In this document: positions 17,676 to 26,193 of the stretch, one piece after another
Numbering within the stretch: position 1 is the stretch's first letter
Layout: each line of letters begins with the position of its first letter
Assembly (NCBI GenBank): GCA_963719135.1
Contig: CAVRAZ010000003.1
Span: 248,001-312,000, forward strand
Length of the DNA: 64,000 nucleotides
DNA from: CAVRAZ01 sp963719135
GTDB lineage: Bacteria > Pseudomonadota > Gammaproteobacteria > DSM-19610
Direction of reading: 5' to 3'
Translations under genes and position numbers: made by a program
The notes under the pieces: generated by a model
The model's database searches: none
Seen by the model: only the letters and a program-made list of their open reading frames with translations
What the model was told of the DNA's origin: nothing

Positions 17676-17873
17676 TCAGGCACGGCAGGTCTTGACGCCC
17701 AGCAGGGAATACAGCGGGCACCAGCCTATGAGGCCGGTCACCAGCGGAACGACGCCGATCAGGCCCCAGGGATAAAGGGTCGCGGTGTACGGCCCCACGA
17801 AAGTCAGGGCGATCAGCGCCGCCCCGACGACAACGCGCAACGCGCGATCAACTGTACCTACATTAGCTGCCAT
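17676..17873 (-). CDS. DUF2892 (YgaP-like) inner-membrane protein
   Basis: A 65-residue protein with two membrane helices. The family pattern is clear: NVGTVDRALRVVVGAALIAL, YPWGLIGVVPLVTGLIGWCPLYSLLGVKTC. Members often sit near rhodanese or sulfur-metabolism genes or are fused to rhodanese domains, but no partner is adjacent here. A strong GGGGGTG ribosome site precedes the ATG. Upstream lie two inverted repeats that could be operator sites. Confidence 0.9.
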   Translation of the reverse strand: MAANVGTVDRALRVVVGAALIALTFVGPYTATLYPWGLIGVVPLVTGLIGWCPLYSLLGVKTCRA

Positions 17874-17902
17874 GGTTCACCCCCATTTGTTGCAAGTTAA
17901 TT

Positions 17903-17956
17903 TGACAGGGTTCCGGCCTGTCAGGCCGCTGCGGCCGCTGCAGCGACATTGTCGCT
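17903..17956. promoter_or_regulatory. Two inverted repeats upstream of the DUF2892 gene
   Basis: TGACAGG and CCTGTCA are separated by seven bases (17903-17923). AGCGACA-T-TGTCGCT is a perfect 15-base palindrome (17942-17956). The second has the GCGAC-N3-GTCGC form of RegA/PrrA half-sites, and a RegB/RegA pair is encoded 0.8 kb away. Operator function is inferred. Confidence 0.4.
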
Positions 17957-18708
17957 CCGGTCCGCGGCGGCGCCCGGTAAACACGAAGCGGCGAAATCGC
18001 GGCGATTGACTCAGCGCTTCGTCTTAGCGCGCGATATCGCAAGCACCCGCGCCCGGGTTTCCGTGACGCCCGCCGCGGGACGGACATGCCGGCCGATCAA
18101 CCAGGGTGTCCTGCCCGCGCGGCGCCGGTGCTCGGTGATCCGGCGCAGGATCCTTTCCCCGCCGCCGGCCGACAAAATACCTTGACCCGCGGCGCTGCCA
18201 TCGACATGATCGGGCAGCAGCCACAGACACTCCCCGGCGGGAACACAATTTCACCCGCAGGTAACCGCCTGGGCACGGCGCTGCACGGGTTCGCTCCGCG
18301 GGAACGATGGGTCGATCGACGTGGTTGCGGTGCGCAGGGAGACACTGTAAACCAAAACACGCCCGAAGGCATAACATCGCAGAAAATCATAAAAAAAAGG
18401 CGGGCTCGATAGCCCGCCGGTTACCGTCGGTGTCCGCGGTCACTAGGAGGGAGGAGACCGTGAACAGCCACCGGTTAAAGGTGAGGAGTCAAAAAAACAA
18501 CTGCCATTGTCGGCCGCTGGACCGGGGGTGCCGGGCCGAAATCCCGGCGCCGGGAACTTCCCAACAACCGACGCCCGATGAGACAGGGCGCGCCGGAAAA
18601 AGTTTCACCCGGCGCGCCGGCACCGGTCGAATGCCTATCGCCGCCACGCGGCCGATGGCCGCACGACGGACTTGCCCGATCACCGGTCGCAGTTGATAGA
18701 ATCCGCCC
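17957..18708. other. Long gene-free interval before regB
   Basis: About 750 bases with no convincing coding frame on either strand. It holds an intrinsic terminator for minus-strand transcription (18391-18418). A 10-bp inverted repeat lies at about 18589-18620 (GGCGCGCCGG...CCGGCGCGCC). A purine-rich AGGAGGGAGGAG stretch just before a GTG opens a short, unconvincing frame. A small RNA is possible. Confidence 0.45.
18391..18418 (-). terminator. Intrinsic terminator on the minus strand
   Basis: Read on the minus strand, GGCGGGCT-ATCG-AGCCCGCC is followed directly by eight T residues. This is a textbook Rho-independent terminator. No minus-strand gene lies between it and regB, so the transcript it ends is unknown. 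Confidence 0.8.
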
Positions 18709-19980
18709 ATGAGCGAATCCAGCCCCAAGACCGTCAGCAGCAGCCGCAATCTCCGCCGCCTGTTTGTGCTGCGCAATCTGATGGTTGCATGCGAACTGGC
18801 CGCCATTTCGGTGATCCAGGGATTTGCCGTCATGGCGCTGCCGGCCATTCCGCTGCTGTCCGTCGTGGCGCTTCAGGTCATGCTGAATATCTGGACCTGC
18901 CGGCGCAGCCGCAGCGGCGCGCTGATCGGCGATGGCGAATTCTTTGCCCAGTTGACCGCCGACGTGGCCGCGCTGACCGGCATTCTCTATTTCACCGGCG
19001 GCGCAACCAATCCATTCGCCTGGTTCTATCTGATCCCCCTGATGGTGTCGGCCACCGTATTGTCGACCCGGGCCACCTGGACGCTGGCCGCGCTGGCCGT
19101 CACCTGCTATAGCCTGCTGATGTTCCACCACCAGCCGCTGGGCGGCGGTCACGACGTCATGCCCCACGACTCGGGATTTACGCAGCACGTAATAGGCATG
19201 TGGCTCGGCTTCATACTGAGCGCGGTGCTGGTGGCGTCGTTCATCACTGCGATGGCCAAAACCCTGCGCGAGCGCGACCAGGCGCTGGCCGACGCGCGCG
19301 AGCAGGCGCTGCGCGACGAACGGCTGGTCGCGCTCGGCACGCTCGCGGCCGGCGCGGCGCACGAGCTGAGCACGCCGCTGGCCACGATGGCGGTGCTGAT
19401 CGGCGAACTGGATCAGGAACAGCCGGCGGAAAAGCTGCACCGCAAGGTCGAGATCCTGCGCGAACAGATCGGACGCTGCAAGGACGCCCTGTCGGTCATG
19501 TCCGTTTCGTCCGGCGAGGTTCGCGCCGACAGCGGCGGCAGTGTGCCCGTCGGCGCATTCATCCAGCGCGTGCTGGATCAATGGCGGGCGCAGCGCGTCG
19601 GCGGCCGCATTGAAGCGACGGTCGACGGGCCGGACAGCGATGCGCGCATCGTCGACGAACGCATCCTCCGCCAGTCGCTGATCAATCTGCTCAACAACGC
19701 CGCGGACGCCTCGCCGGACGACCTGACGCTGCGCGCCGCCTGGGACACGCGCTCGCTCGCCATCGAAATACTGGACCGCGGCCAGGGCCTCGACCGGGAG
19801 CAGGCCGGCAGCCTCGGCAAACGCCAGGTCAGCGACAAGGAATACGGCATGGGCCTGGGCCTGCTGTTGTCCCAGGCCGCCATTCACAAGTTCGGCGGCC
19901 AGATCGAATTGTCCGATCGCGGCGGCGGCGGCACCTGCACCCGCGTCCGCCTGCCCCTGCTGGATGCGCCGGCGGCATGA
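18709..19980 (+). CDS. regB: RegB/PrrB/RoxS-type redox sensor histidine kinase
   Basis: A 423-residue sensor with about six N-terminal membrane helices. The GGATNPF motif near residue 96 matches the quinone-sensing heptapeptide of RegB. The H-box AAGAAHELSTPLATM sits near residue 222, followed by GRCKDAL, where the Cys corresponds to the redox-active cysteine region of RegB. NLLNNAADASP and GLGLLLSQ form the ATPase domain. It senses the quinone/redox state and controls regA, which overlaps its end as ATGA. Targets in relatives include respiration, carbon fixation and photosynthesis genes. Confidence 0.93.
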   Translation: MSESSPKTVSSSRNLRRLFVLRNLMVACELAAISVIQGFAVMALPAIPLLSVVALQVMLNIWTCRRSRSGALIGDGEFFAQLTADVAALTGILYFTGGATNPFAWFYLIPLMVSATVLSTRATWTLAALAVTCYSLLMFHHQPLGGGHDVMPHDSGFTQHVIGMWLGFILSAVLVASFITAMAKTLRERDQALADAREQALRDERLVALGTLAAGAAHELSTPLATMAVLIGELDQEQPAEKLHRKVEILREQIGRCKDALSVMSVSSGEVRADSGGSVPVGAFIQRVLDQWRAQRVGGRIEATVDGPDSDARIVDERILRQSLINLLNNAADASPDDLTLRAAWDTRSLAIEILDRGQGLDREQAGSLGKRQVSDKEYGMGLGLLLSQAAIHKFGGQIELSDRGGGGTCTRVRLPLLDAPAA

Positions 19981-20537
19981 ACGCGCGCGAAGACACCCAG
20001 GAATTCGAGCGGCCCAGACTCCTGATCGTCGACGACGACGCAACCTTCTGCGAAGTGCTCGCGGATGCCTTGCAGAACCGCGACTACGATGTCTACACCG
20101 CCCACAACGTGGATCGGGCGCTGGCCGTCGCCCGGCAGCAGGATCCGGAATACGCCGTGATCGATCTGCGCATCGGCACCGAATCGGGGTTGCAGGCCAC
20201 CAAGATGCTGCGCGGTCTGAGCCAGGAAATCCGCATGGTCATACTGACCGGCTATGCCAGCATCGCCACCGCCGTCGAGGCGATCAAGCTGGGTGCCATG
20301 CACTACCTCACCAAACCGGCCGACGCCGGCGAGATCATCGCCGCGCTGCACAAGGACGAAGGCGATCCCGAGGTCCCACCGGTCGATTCGCCGCTGACGG
20401 TCAGGCGCCTGGAATGGGAGCACCTGCAGCGTGTGTTGGCCGAATGCGACGGCAACATCTCGGCGGCCGCGCGCCGCCTGCGAATGCACCGGCGTACGCT
20501 GCAGAGAAAACTGGCCAAGCGGCCGGTGAGAGACTGA
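19977..20537 (+). CDS. regA: RegA/PrrA/RoxR-type response regulator
   Basis: A 186-residue regulator. The receiver domain has the acidic pocket IVDDD, phospho-acceptor Asp in VIDLRIG, the conserved ILTGYASI and Lys in YLTKPADA. A short linker leads to a C-terminal Fis-type helix-turn-helix: CDGNISAAARRLRMHRRTLQRKL, essentially identical in style to RegA. It would bind paired GCGNC/GNCGC half-sites. Its start overlaps regB. Confidence 0.94.
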   Translation: MNAREDTQEFERPRLLIVDDDATFCEVLADALQNRDYDVYTAHNVDRALAVARQQDPEYAVIDLRIGTESGLQATKMLRGLSQEIRMVILTGYASIATAVEAIKLGAMHYLTKPADAGEIIAALHKDEGDPEVPPVDSPLTVRRLEWEHLQRVLAECDGNISAAARRLRMHRRTLQRKLAKRPVRD

Positions 20538-20575
20538 CAGGCTGTTGAACAGGCCCGTGGGAAGACGGCGTGGCC

Positions 20576-21460
20576 CTACCGCTCCGCGACCCAGACGGTC
20601 ACGCGCCGGTTCTGCGCCCACACCTCGGCGCCGGCGCCTTCGCTGGCCGGCTGCGTTTCGCCGAAATAGCGCGTTTCGATGGCCTGACGGGCCACGCCCC
20701 TGGCACGGAGATAGCGCGCGACTTCGTCTGCGCGCCGGCGCGAGAGCGTCATATTGTATTCGTCACTGCCCCGCTCGTCGGCGTGCCCGCCCAGAATGAC
20801 CCGCACGGAACGCCGCTGACGCTGGCCCGCCGCCACCTTGTCGAGCGCGCGGCGCGCCGCGCGCGTCAGATAGGCACTGTCGGTGTCGAAATAGACCTGG
20901 TCCTCGCTGAGCGGCTCGAAATCCAGGTAAACGAGCCGGCCGATGCACGCCGAAAAACCCGCCAGCGCTTCGCGAAACCGCACCGGCGACAGGCTGACCT
21001 CGACGCGATCGCGACCGTCGCCCCAGTCGCTGAAGATCAGCGCAGGCGACATGCCCTGCTCGAGTTCATAATAGATTCTCAGCGCCTGCGCGCGCGGCAC
21101 GCGCATCGGCGTCGTTCCGGCTTCCAGCTTTACGACGCCGAGGTCCCGGGCGGGAAAACCCGGTTTCCAGTCCGGCGCGATCGACACCAGACGGGCCTCC
21201 TGCCCGGTGACCGGCGGCTGGTGCGCAAAGAGGGAAAACTCCAGGCGCCCGCCGGAACGCTGTTCGAAGCGCGCAACGCCGAAGCGGGGAATGTCCTGCG
21301 ACAATCCGCAGCCGGTACGGTCGCTCTGCACCTCCCACCGCGACTGCTCCAGTGTTGCGGAAAACCGCTGCACTCCGGGTTCGGCGGCCATCGCCAGACT
21401 GCAGTTCACCCACGCCGATATCAGCGCGGTGCGTATGAAAGTGGATACGGGGGGCAGCAT
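20576..21460 (-). CDS. motY: MotY-like OmpA-domain flagellar protein
   Basis: A 294-residue secreted protein. A signal peptide (TALISAWVNCSLAMAA) precedes a MotY-type N-terminal domain (ATLEQSRWEV, IPRFGVARFEQRSGGRLEF, FSDWGDGRDRVEVSLSPVRF). A C-terminal OmpA peptidoglycan-binding domain follows (ILGGHADERGSDEYN, LSRRRADEVARYLRARGV, NRRVTVWV). MotY forms part of the T-ring around Na+-type or PomAB-like stators in Vibrio and Pseudomonas. No other flagellar gene is in the window, as is common for motY. OmpA-family membership is certain; MotY is the best match to the N-terminal half. Confidence 0.83.
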   Translation of the reverse strand: MLPPVSTFIRTALISAWVNCSLAMAAEPGVQRFSATLEQSRWEVQSDRTGCGLSQDIPRFGVARFEQRSGGRLEFSLFAHQPPVTGQEARLVSIAPDWKPGFPARDLGVVKLEAGTTPMRVPRAQALRIYYELEQGMSPALIFSDWGDGRDRVEVSLSPVRFREALAGFSACIGRLVYLDFEPLSEDQVYFDTDSAYLTRAARRALDKVAAGQRQRRSVRVILGGHADERGSDEYNMTLSRRRADEVARYLRARGVARQAIETRYFGETQPASEGAGAEVWAQNRRVTVWVAER

Positions 21461-21789
21461 ACCGCCTGTTTCGACCCCGCTTCCGGTCGGCTTGAACCAG
21501 GGCGCGCGGATCGGACAGACCCGTGCCGGTAGGTCAATTGCCGATCTCCGTTATTGCCGGCGGCCGCTCGCCGACCGGCTGACAACCCCTTAGCCACAGA
21601 CAAACAAATACCTAATCAAATACTTATTACAGGTGTAACCGGTGCGGCGGTATTTCATTGGTCTAGAATTCTGATGTGCCCGCACGAACCTGTCGGTTTG
21701 ACGGAGCACGCCTGCCCACGCCCGACAAAAAAGTTTCCGTGGAGACGCAGTCACCGATCGATACCCTCGATCACCCTTTCGTGTCTCAC

Positions 21790-21853
21790 CTTCGTGGTCT
21801 TTGTGTGCTTTGTGATTAAGAGATTAGGGTGTCTTAACTTCGCGTCCTTGGCG
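21790..21853. repeat. Dispersed 'CTTCGTGGTCTTTGTG...CTTCGCGTCCTTGG' repeat
   Basis: One of several copies in this window of an intergenic repeat built on 'CTTCGTGTCCTTTGTGGTTAA ... CTTCGCGTCCTTCGCGG'. Others are at 37374, 37997, 40884 and 41300, with a fragment at 30090. The surrounding gap (21461-21871) also has an AT-rich stretch but no gene. Confidence 0.7.
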
Positions 21854-21871
21854 TTCGGGTTAACGCGATAT

Positions 21872-22669
21872 CTATTCATCGATCACCAACAACAGCTCGC
21901 CATGCTCGCCGCTGGCCAGGCGGCGCGCCTCATCACACAAGCGTTCGAAATCCTCCACCGCGCCGCCCGGATTCAGCAGCGCCTCGATCCTGTCGCCCCG
22001 CGCGCCGCTGCGCAGCGCGTCGAGATAGCGCAGCATGAGACGCCAGCGCGGCGCGAGCGCCGAGCGGGTCCGCATTTGCAACCGGCCCTCGCGCAGCAGC
22101 CGGCGCTGCCGGCTGACGAGAAATCGCTGCACACGTTCGATCTGCTGCCGCAGCGGAAGGTCCAGATCGAATGCCACGGCGGCGCGCGCCGGTGACGCGC
22201 GGGCCGTATCGCAATCCGCAGGCGTCGCCGGCCGCACCGGCTGCTGCACCTCGCGCCAGGTCAATTGTTCCGGAGAGACCGGGTTGTCGATGGCCGGGTC
22301 GAGCGGAAACTTGTGGAAGCCCCACTTGGCGCCCATCCAGCATTCGATCAGCACCCGGTCCTGGTCGACCCGGCATTCGCCTTCGTTTTCGCCGGCGATC
22401 ACCCAGGCACGCCGGTCCTGCCGCCAGGCCTGGAAATCGCGCTCGGGTGGCCTGCCGTACGCCGCCTCGAGTGCTTCCCAGCGCGCCTGGAACACTAACC
22501 AGTCGCGCCGGTAGTCGTCGTTGCGACGCAGGAATTCCCAGACCCACTGTGACAGCGTCAGGGGATCCGTAAACCGGTAGGCGCCGGCGTCGGACCAGTC
22601 GGGCACGGCGCCGGGATTGTCGATGGGTGGGTCGGTCGGCAGCCGGGATTTCATGTTCTCAACCGTCAT
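21872..22669 (-). CDS. Hypothetical protein with a DUF6499-like N-terminus
   Basis: About 265 residues. The N-terminal part has PDWSDAGAYRF followed by LTLSQWVWEFLRRNDDYRRDW, which matches the DUF6499-type segment I recall from proteins labelled transcriptional regulator domain-containing. The rest is Arg-rich and includes helices that could bind DNA, but I see no clear HTH. The start is uncertain: ATGs at 22729, 22669 and 22654 are in frame, and conservation begins after the last. It is divergent from argE. Its function is unknown; plasmid or phage relatives would suggest horizontal origin, but nothing mobile is adjacent. Confidence 0.7.
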   Translation of the reverse strand: MTVENMKSRLPTDPPIDNPGAVPDWSDAGAYRFTDPLTLSQWVWEFLRRNDDYRRDWLVFQARWEALEAAYGRPPERDFQAWRQDRRAWVIAGENEGECRVDQDRVLIECWMGAKWGFHKFPLDPAIDNPVSPEQLTWREVQQPVRPATPADCDTARASPARAAVAFDLDLPLRQQIERVQRFLVSRQRRLLREGRLQMRTRSALAPRWRLMLRYLDALRSGARGDRIEALLNPGGAVEDFERLCDEARRLASGEHGELLLVIDE

Positions 22670-22825
22670 ATCCGCGGACCGGATCGCTTCCGGCAGAATA
22701 GTCTTGTCTTCGCAGACAGTGCGCGGCACTCTGTAGGCACTGAAATCGCCCGCCGCGCGAATGCCCTGTCGGGTCGTTCCCGGCGCTGAACCATTGCTCC
22801 GGGATCCCTGGGTACCCTAGCAGAT

Positions 22826-23986
22826 ATGCCGACACCGCCCAACCTCATCGAACGCCTGCGCCGGCTGATCGCGGCGCCGTCGGTCAGCAGCGTCAGTCCC
22901 GAATACGACCAGAGCAACGCCGGTGTGATCGGTCTTCTGGCGGAGTGGCTGGAAGCCATGGGCTTTGCCATCGAAATCCAGGCGCTGGCCGGCTATCCGG
23001 GCAAGTCGAACCTGATCGCAACGCTGGGCACCGGTCCCGACGGGCTGGTGCTGGCCGGCCATACCGACACCGTGCCCTATGACGAGGGACGCTGGCGACA
23101 CCCGCCGTTCCGGCTCACCGAAGCCGATCAGCGCCTGTACGGTCTCGGCACCTCGGACATGAAAGCCTTCTTTTCGCTGGCCATCGAAGCGGCCGGCCGG
23201 TTCGACCCGGGGCGGCTGAAAAACCCCCTGATCCTGGTCGCCACCGCCGACGAGGAGAGTTCCATGGCGGGGGCCCGCGCCCTGGTCGATGCGCGCAAGC
23301 CGCAGGCGGCGCACGCGGTCATCGGCGAGCCGACCGGCCTGCGCCCGGTGCGCATGCACAAAGGCATTATGATGGAAGCGGTCCGGCTGATCGGCCGCTC
23401 CGGCCATTCCAGCGACCCGTCGCTGGGTATCAGCGCGCTGGAAGGCATGCACCGGGTCATCGGTGAGCTGCTGGCGTGGCGCGCGGAACTCCAGGCGCGT
23501 TACAGCAACCCGCTGTTCGCGGTGCCGGTGCCGACGCTCAATCTGGGCCACATTCACGGCGGCGACAATCCCAATCGCATCTGTGCGAGCTGTGAACTGC
23601 ACATCGACCTGCGGCCGCTGCCCGGCATGGACCTCGACGAGCTGCGCGCGCTCATGCAGCAGCGCCTGGCCGGCGAACTTGCGGGCAGCGGCCTGATCCT
23701 GGAGACCCGGCGCCTGTTCGAGGGAACGCCGGCCATGGAAACGCCGGGCGATGCACCGATCGTGCGGGCCGCGGAAAAGCTCACCGGCTACACTGCCCAG
23801 GCCGTCGCCTTCGCCACCGAGGGCCCCTATCTGAACGCGATCGGCATGAACACGGTCGTCCTCGGACCCGGCGACATCGCCCAGGCCCACCAGCCCGACG
23901 AGTACCTCGCGCTGGAGCGCATCGCGCCGACGGTCGACCTGCTCGAACGGCTGATCGGCCAGTTCTGCGCCACGGACCGGTCCTGA
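22826..23986 (+). CDS. argE: Acetylornithine deacetylase ArgE
   Basis: A 386-residue M20-family metallo-deacylase in arginine synthesis. Metal-binding motifs are GHTDTVPYDEG, GTSDMKAFF and DEESSMAG (catalytic Glu). EPTGLRPVRMHKGIM, then the dimerisation domain with LIGRSGHSSDP, fit ArgE specifically. The terminal GPGDIAQAHQPDEYL carries the last metal-site His. It is followed by argA, which supports the arginine assignment over other M20 enzymes. Confidence 0.95.
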   Translation: MPTPPNLIERLRRLIAAPSVSSVSPEYDQSNAGVIGLLAEWLEAMGFAIEIQALAGYPGKSNLIATLGTGPDGLVLAGHTDTVPYDEGRWRHPPFRLTEADQRLYGLGTSDMKAFFSLAIEAAGRFDPGRLKNPLILVATADEESSMAGARALVDARKPQAAHAVIGEPTGLRPVRMHKGIMMEAVRLIGRSGHSSDPSLGISALEGMHRVIGELLAWRAELQARYSNPLFAVPVPTLNLGHIHGGDNPNRICASCELHIDLRPLPGMDLDELRALMQQRLAGELAGSGLILETRRLFEGTPAMETPGDAPIVRAAEKLTGYTAQAVAFATEGPYLNAIGMNTVVLGPGDIAQAHQPDEYLALERIAPTVDLLERLIGQFCATDRS

Positions 23987-24051
23987 GACTGTACCGGAAA
24001 CGGCGTTACCGGTAAGGTAGCGCCTGTTGACGCACCTCGCACCGACGTCTT

Positions 24052-25395
24052 ATGGCAAAAGAACAAGGAAACAACCAGGACCAGCGTTTCGTCAGTCATA
24101 TCCGGCTCGCCGCGCCCTACGTGCACGCCCACCGTGGCGCGACCTTCGTGCTCATGTTCGGCGGCGAAGCGGTCGAGGACGGCTTCGCCAACCTGATCCA
24201 CGATGTCGCGCTGCTGCATAGTCTGGGTGTCCGGCTGGTGCTGGTGCACGGCGCCCGCCCGCAGATCGAACAGCGCCTGAAAAAGGCCGGCGCCGAACTC
24301 CGCTACGTCAACGGCCTGCGCGTGACCGACGACGAGGCGCTGGCGTGCGTCAAGGACGCGGCCGGCAGCCTGCGCGTGGAAATCGAGGCGCGCCTTTCCA
24401 TGGGACTGGTCAATACGCCGATGGCGGACGCGCGCCTGCGCGTCTCCTCGGGCAATTTCGTGGTTGCGCGGCCGGTCGGCGTGCGCGCGGGCGTGGATTA
24501 TTGCCACACCGGCGAAGTGCGGCGCATCGACGCCGACGGCATTCGCCAGCACCTGCAGGACCAGCGCATCGTGCTCCTGTCGCCGCTGGGCTATTCGCCC
24601 ACCGGCGAGGTGTTCAACGTCAGCGCCGAGGAAATCGCCGCGGCGACCGCGGTGGCCCTGCACGCGGACAAGCTGTTGCTGCTTTCCGAAGACAGGCTGC
24701 CGCGCGACAGCCGCCGCCGCCAGATTCGGCAACTGTTGCTGCTGGAGGCCGAACACCTGGTCAGCGCGCGGAAGAAAGTCGCGGCCCCAAACAGTCGGCA
24801 ACTGGAACTGGCCATCGAATGCTGCCGCAGGGGTGTCAAACGCACCCACCTGATCGATCGCCGCGTCGACGGCGGCCTGCTGCTCGAGCTGTTCACGCGC
24901 GACGGCGTCGGCACGCTGGTCAGTGCCGAAACCTACGAGGGCCTGCAGCCGGCGAGCATCGACGACGTCGGCGGCATACTGGAGCTGATCGAGCCGCTGG
25001 AAGCCGACGGCACGCTGGTCAAACGTTCGCGCGAAATGCTGGAAATGGAGATCAACTGTTTCCTGGTGGTGAAACGCGACGGCATGATCATCGCCTGCGC
25101 GGCGCTGTATCCCTACGCCGGACGCGTCGCCGAACTCGCCTGTGTGGCGGTCCATCCGGACTACCGCAACCGCGGGCGCGGCGCGAGCCTGCTGCAAGCG
25201 GTGGAGCGCCGCGCACGGCAATCCAGCGTCCTCCGGCTGTTCGTCCTGACGACGCAGACCGCGCAGTGGTTCCAGGAACACGGCTTTCAGCCCGGCGAAC
25301 TCACCGACCTGCCGGTGAAGAAGCGCAGTCTGTACAACTATCAGCGCAACTCCAAAGTGTTCGTCAAGACACTGGACCCGGACGCTACGCGTTAG
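24052..25395 (+). CDS. argA: N-acetylglutamate synthase ArgA
   Basis: A 447-residue two-domain enzyme that makes the first dedicated intermediate of arginine synthesis. The amino-acid-kinase-like domain (residues ~10-290) includes LVLVHGARPQIEQRL and the L-arginine-sensing region. The C-terminal GNAT domain has LACVAVHPDYRNRGRGASLL, the acetyl-CoA loop. Length and order match the classical gammaproteobacterial ArgA. Feedback inhibition by arginine is known for the family. Confidence 0.96.
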   Translation: MAKEQGNNQDQRFVSHIRLAAPYVHAHRGATFVLMFGGEAVEDGFANLIHDVALLHSLGVRLVLVHGARPQIEQRLKKAGAELRYVNGLRVTDDEALACVKDAAGSLRVEIEARLSMGLVNTPMADARLRVSSGNFVVARPVGVRAGVDYCHTGEVRRIDADGIRQHLQDQRIVLLSPLGYSPTGEVFNVSAEEIAAATAVALHADKLLLLSEDRLPRDSRRRQIRQLLLLEAEHLVSARKKVAAPNSRQLELAIECCRRGVKRTHLIDRRVDGGLLLELFTRDGVGTLVSAETYEGLQPASIDDVGGILELIEPLEADGTLVKRSREMLEMEINCFLVVKRDGMIIACAALYPYAGRVAELACVAVHPDYRNRGRGASLLQAVERRARQSSVLRLFVLTTQTAQWFQEHGFQPGELTDLPVKKRSLYNYQRNSKVFVKTLDPDATR

Positions 25396-25407
25396 TCGTC
25401 CGCCGAC

Positions 25408-26193
25408 ATGGTCGAAATCGCCCAGATCACCGACACCCACCTGTTCGCCGACGGCGACGGGCGCTTGCTGGGGCTGGATACGACACGCAGTCTGGCCGAT
25501 GTCGTGCAGCTCGCGCTGCGCCGCGGCAGCCCCGATCTGGTGGTGGCCAGCGGCGACCTCGCGCACGACGGATCGCCCGGTGCGTATCGCAGGCTGCGCG
25601 AACAACTGGCCGCGCTCGGCGCGCCGGTCTATTGCCTGCCCGGCAATCACGACGAGGGTGCGGCGCTGCGCGAGCATCTGAACAACGACGGCTTTCTCTG
25701 CCCGCCCGAGGTGCGCACGGCCAACGGCTGGCACCTGGTCCTGCTCGATTCCACGGTGCACGGCAGCGAAGGCGGCCATCTTGCGGTGTCCGAACTCACG
25801 CGGCTGTCGGAGTGCCTGCACGCACATCCGCGCGCACCCACGCTGGTCTGGCTGCACCATCAGCCGGTCCCGATCGGCAGCGACTGGCTGGATACGATGG
25901 CCGTCACCAACGGCGGCGACCTGCTCGCGATGCTCGCCGGACATACGCAGGTGCAGGCGGTCATCTGGGGGCACGTGCATCAGGAGTTCGACCGCCGCCA
26001 CGCGCACCTGCGCCTGCTGGCGTCGCCTTCGACCTGCATCCAGTTCAAACCCGGCAGTGAGACCTTCGCCGTCGATTCCAGCGCGCCGGGCTACCGCTGG
26101 CTGCGCCTGCACGACGACGGCGCGCTGGAGACCGGCGTCGAACGCCTGAAAGAAATCCCCGGGACGATCGACCTTAGCCAACGTGGGTATTAA
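25408..26193 (+). CDS. cpdA: 3',5'-cyclic-AMP phosphodiesterase CpdA
   Basis: A 261-residue calcineurin-like metallophosphoesterase. The five metal motifs are QITDTHLF, ASGDLAHDG, PGNHDE, WLHHQP and WGHVHQEF. The AGYxRY-like C-terminal region (SAPGYRWLRL) is typical of CpdA. It hydrolyses cAMP and so limits CRP signalling. It starts 12 bases after argA, which suggests cotranscription, and is convergent with the next gene, sharing a TTAA at their ends. Confidence 0.93.
   Translation: MVEIAQITDTHLFADGDGRLLGLDTTRSLADVVQLALRRGSPDLVVASGDLAHDGSPGAYRRLREQLAALGAPVYCLPGNHDEGAALREHLNNDGFLCPPEVRTANGWHLVLLDSTVHGSEGGHLAVSELTRLSECLHAHPRAPTLVWLHHQPVPIGSDWLDTMAVTNGGDLLAMLAGHTQVQAVIWGHVHQEFDRRHAHLRLLASPSTCIQFKPGSETFAVDSSAPGYRWLRLHDDGALETGVERLKEIPGTIDLSQRGY

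Noticed and set aside
18430..18696. Short plus-strand frame after AGGAGGGAGGAG (GTG start)
   Set aside because: Good ribosome site but the product is Arg/Thr/Pro-rich with no family resemblance, and it ends inside the regB leader.
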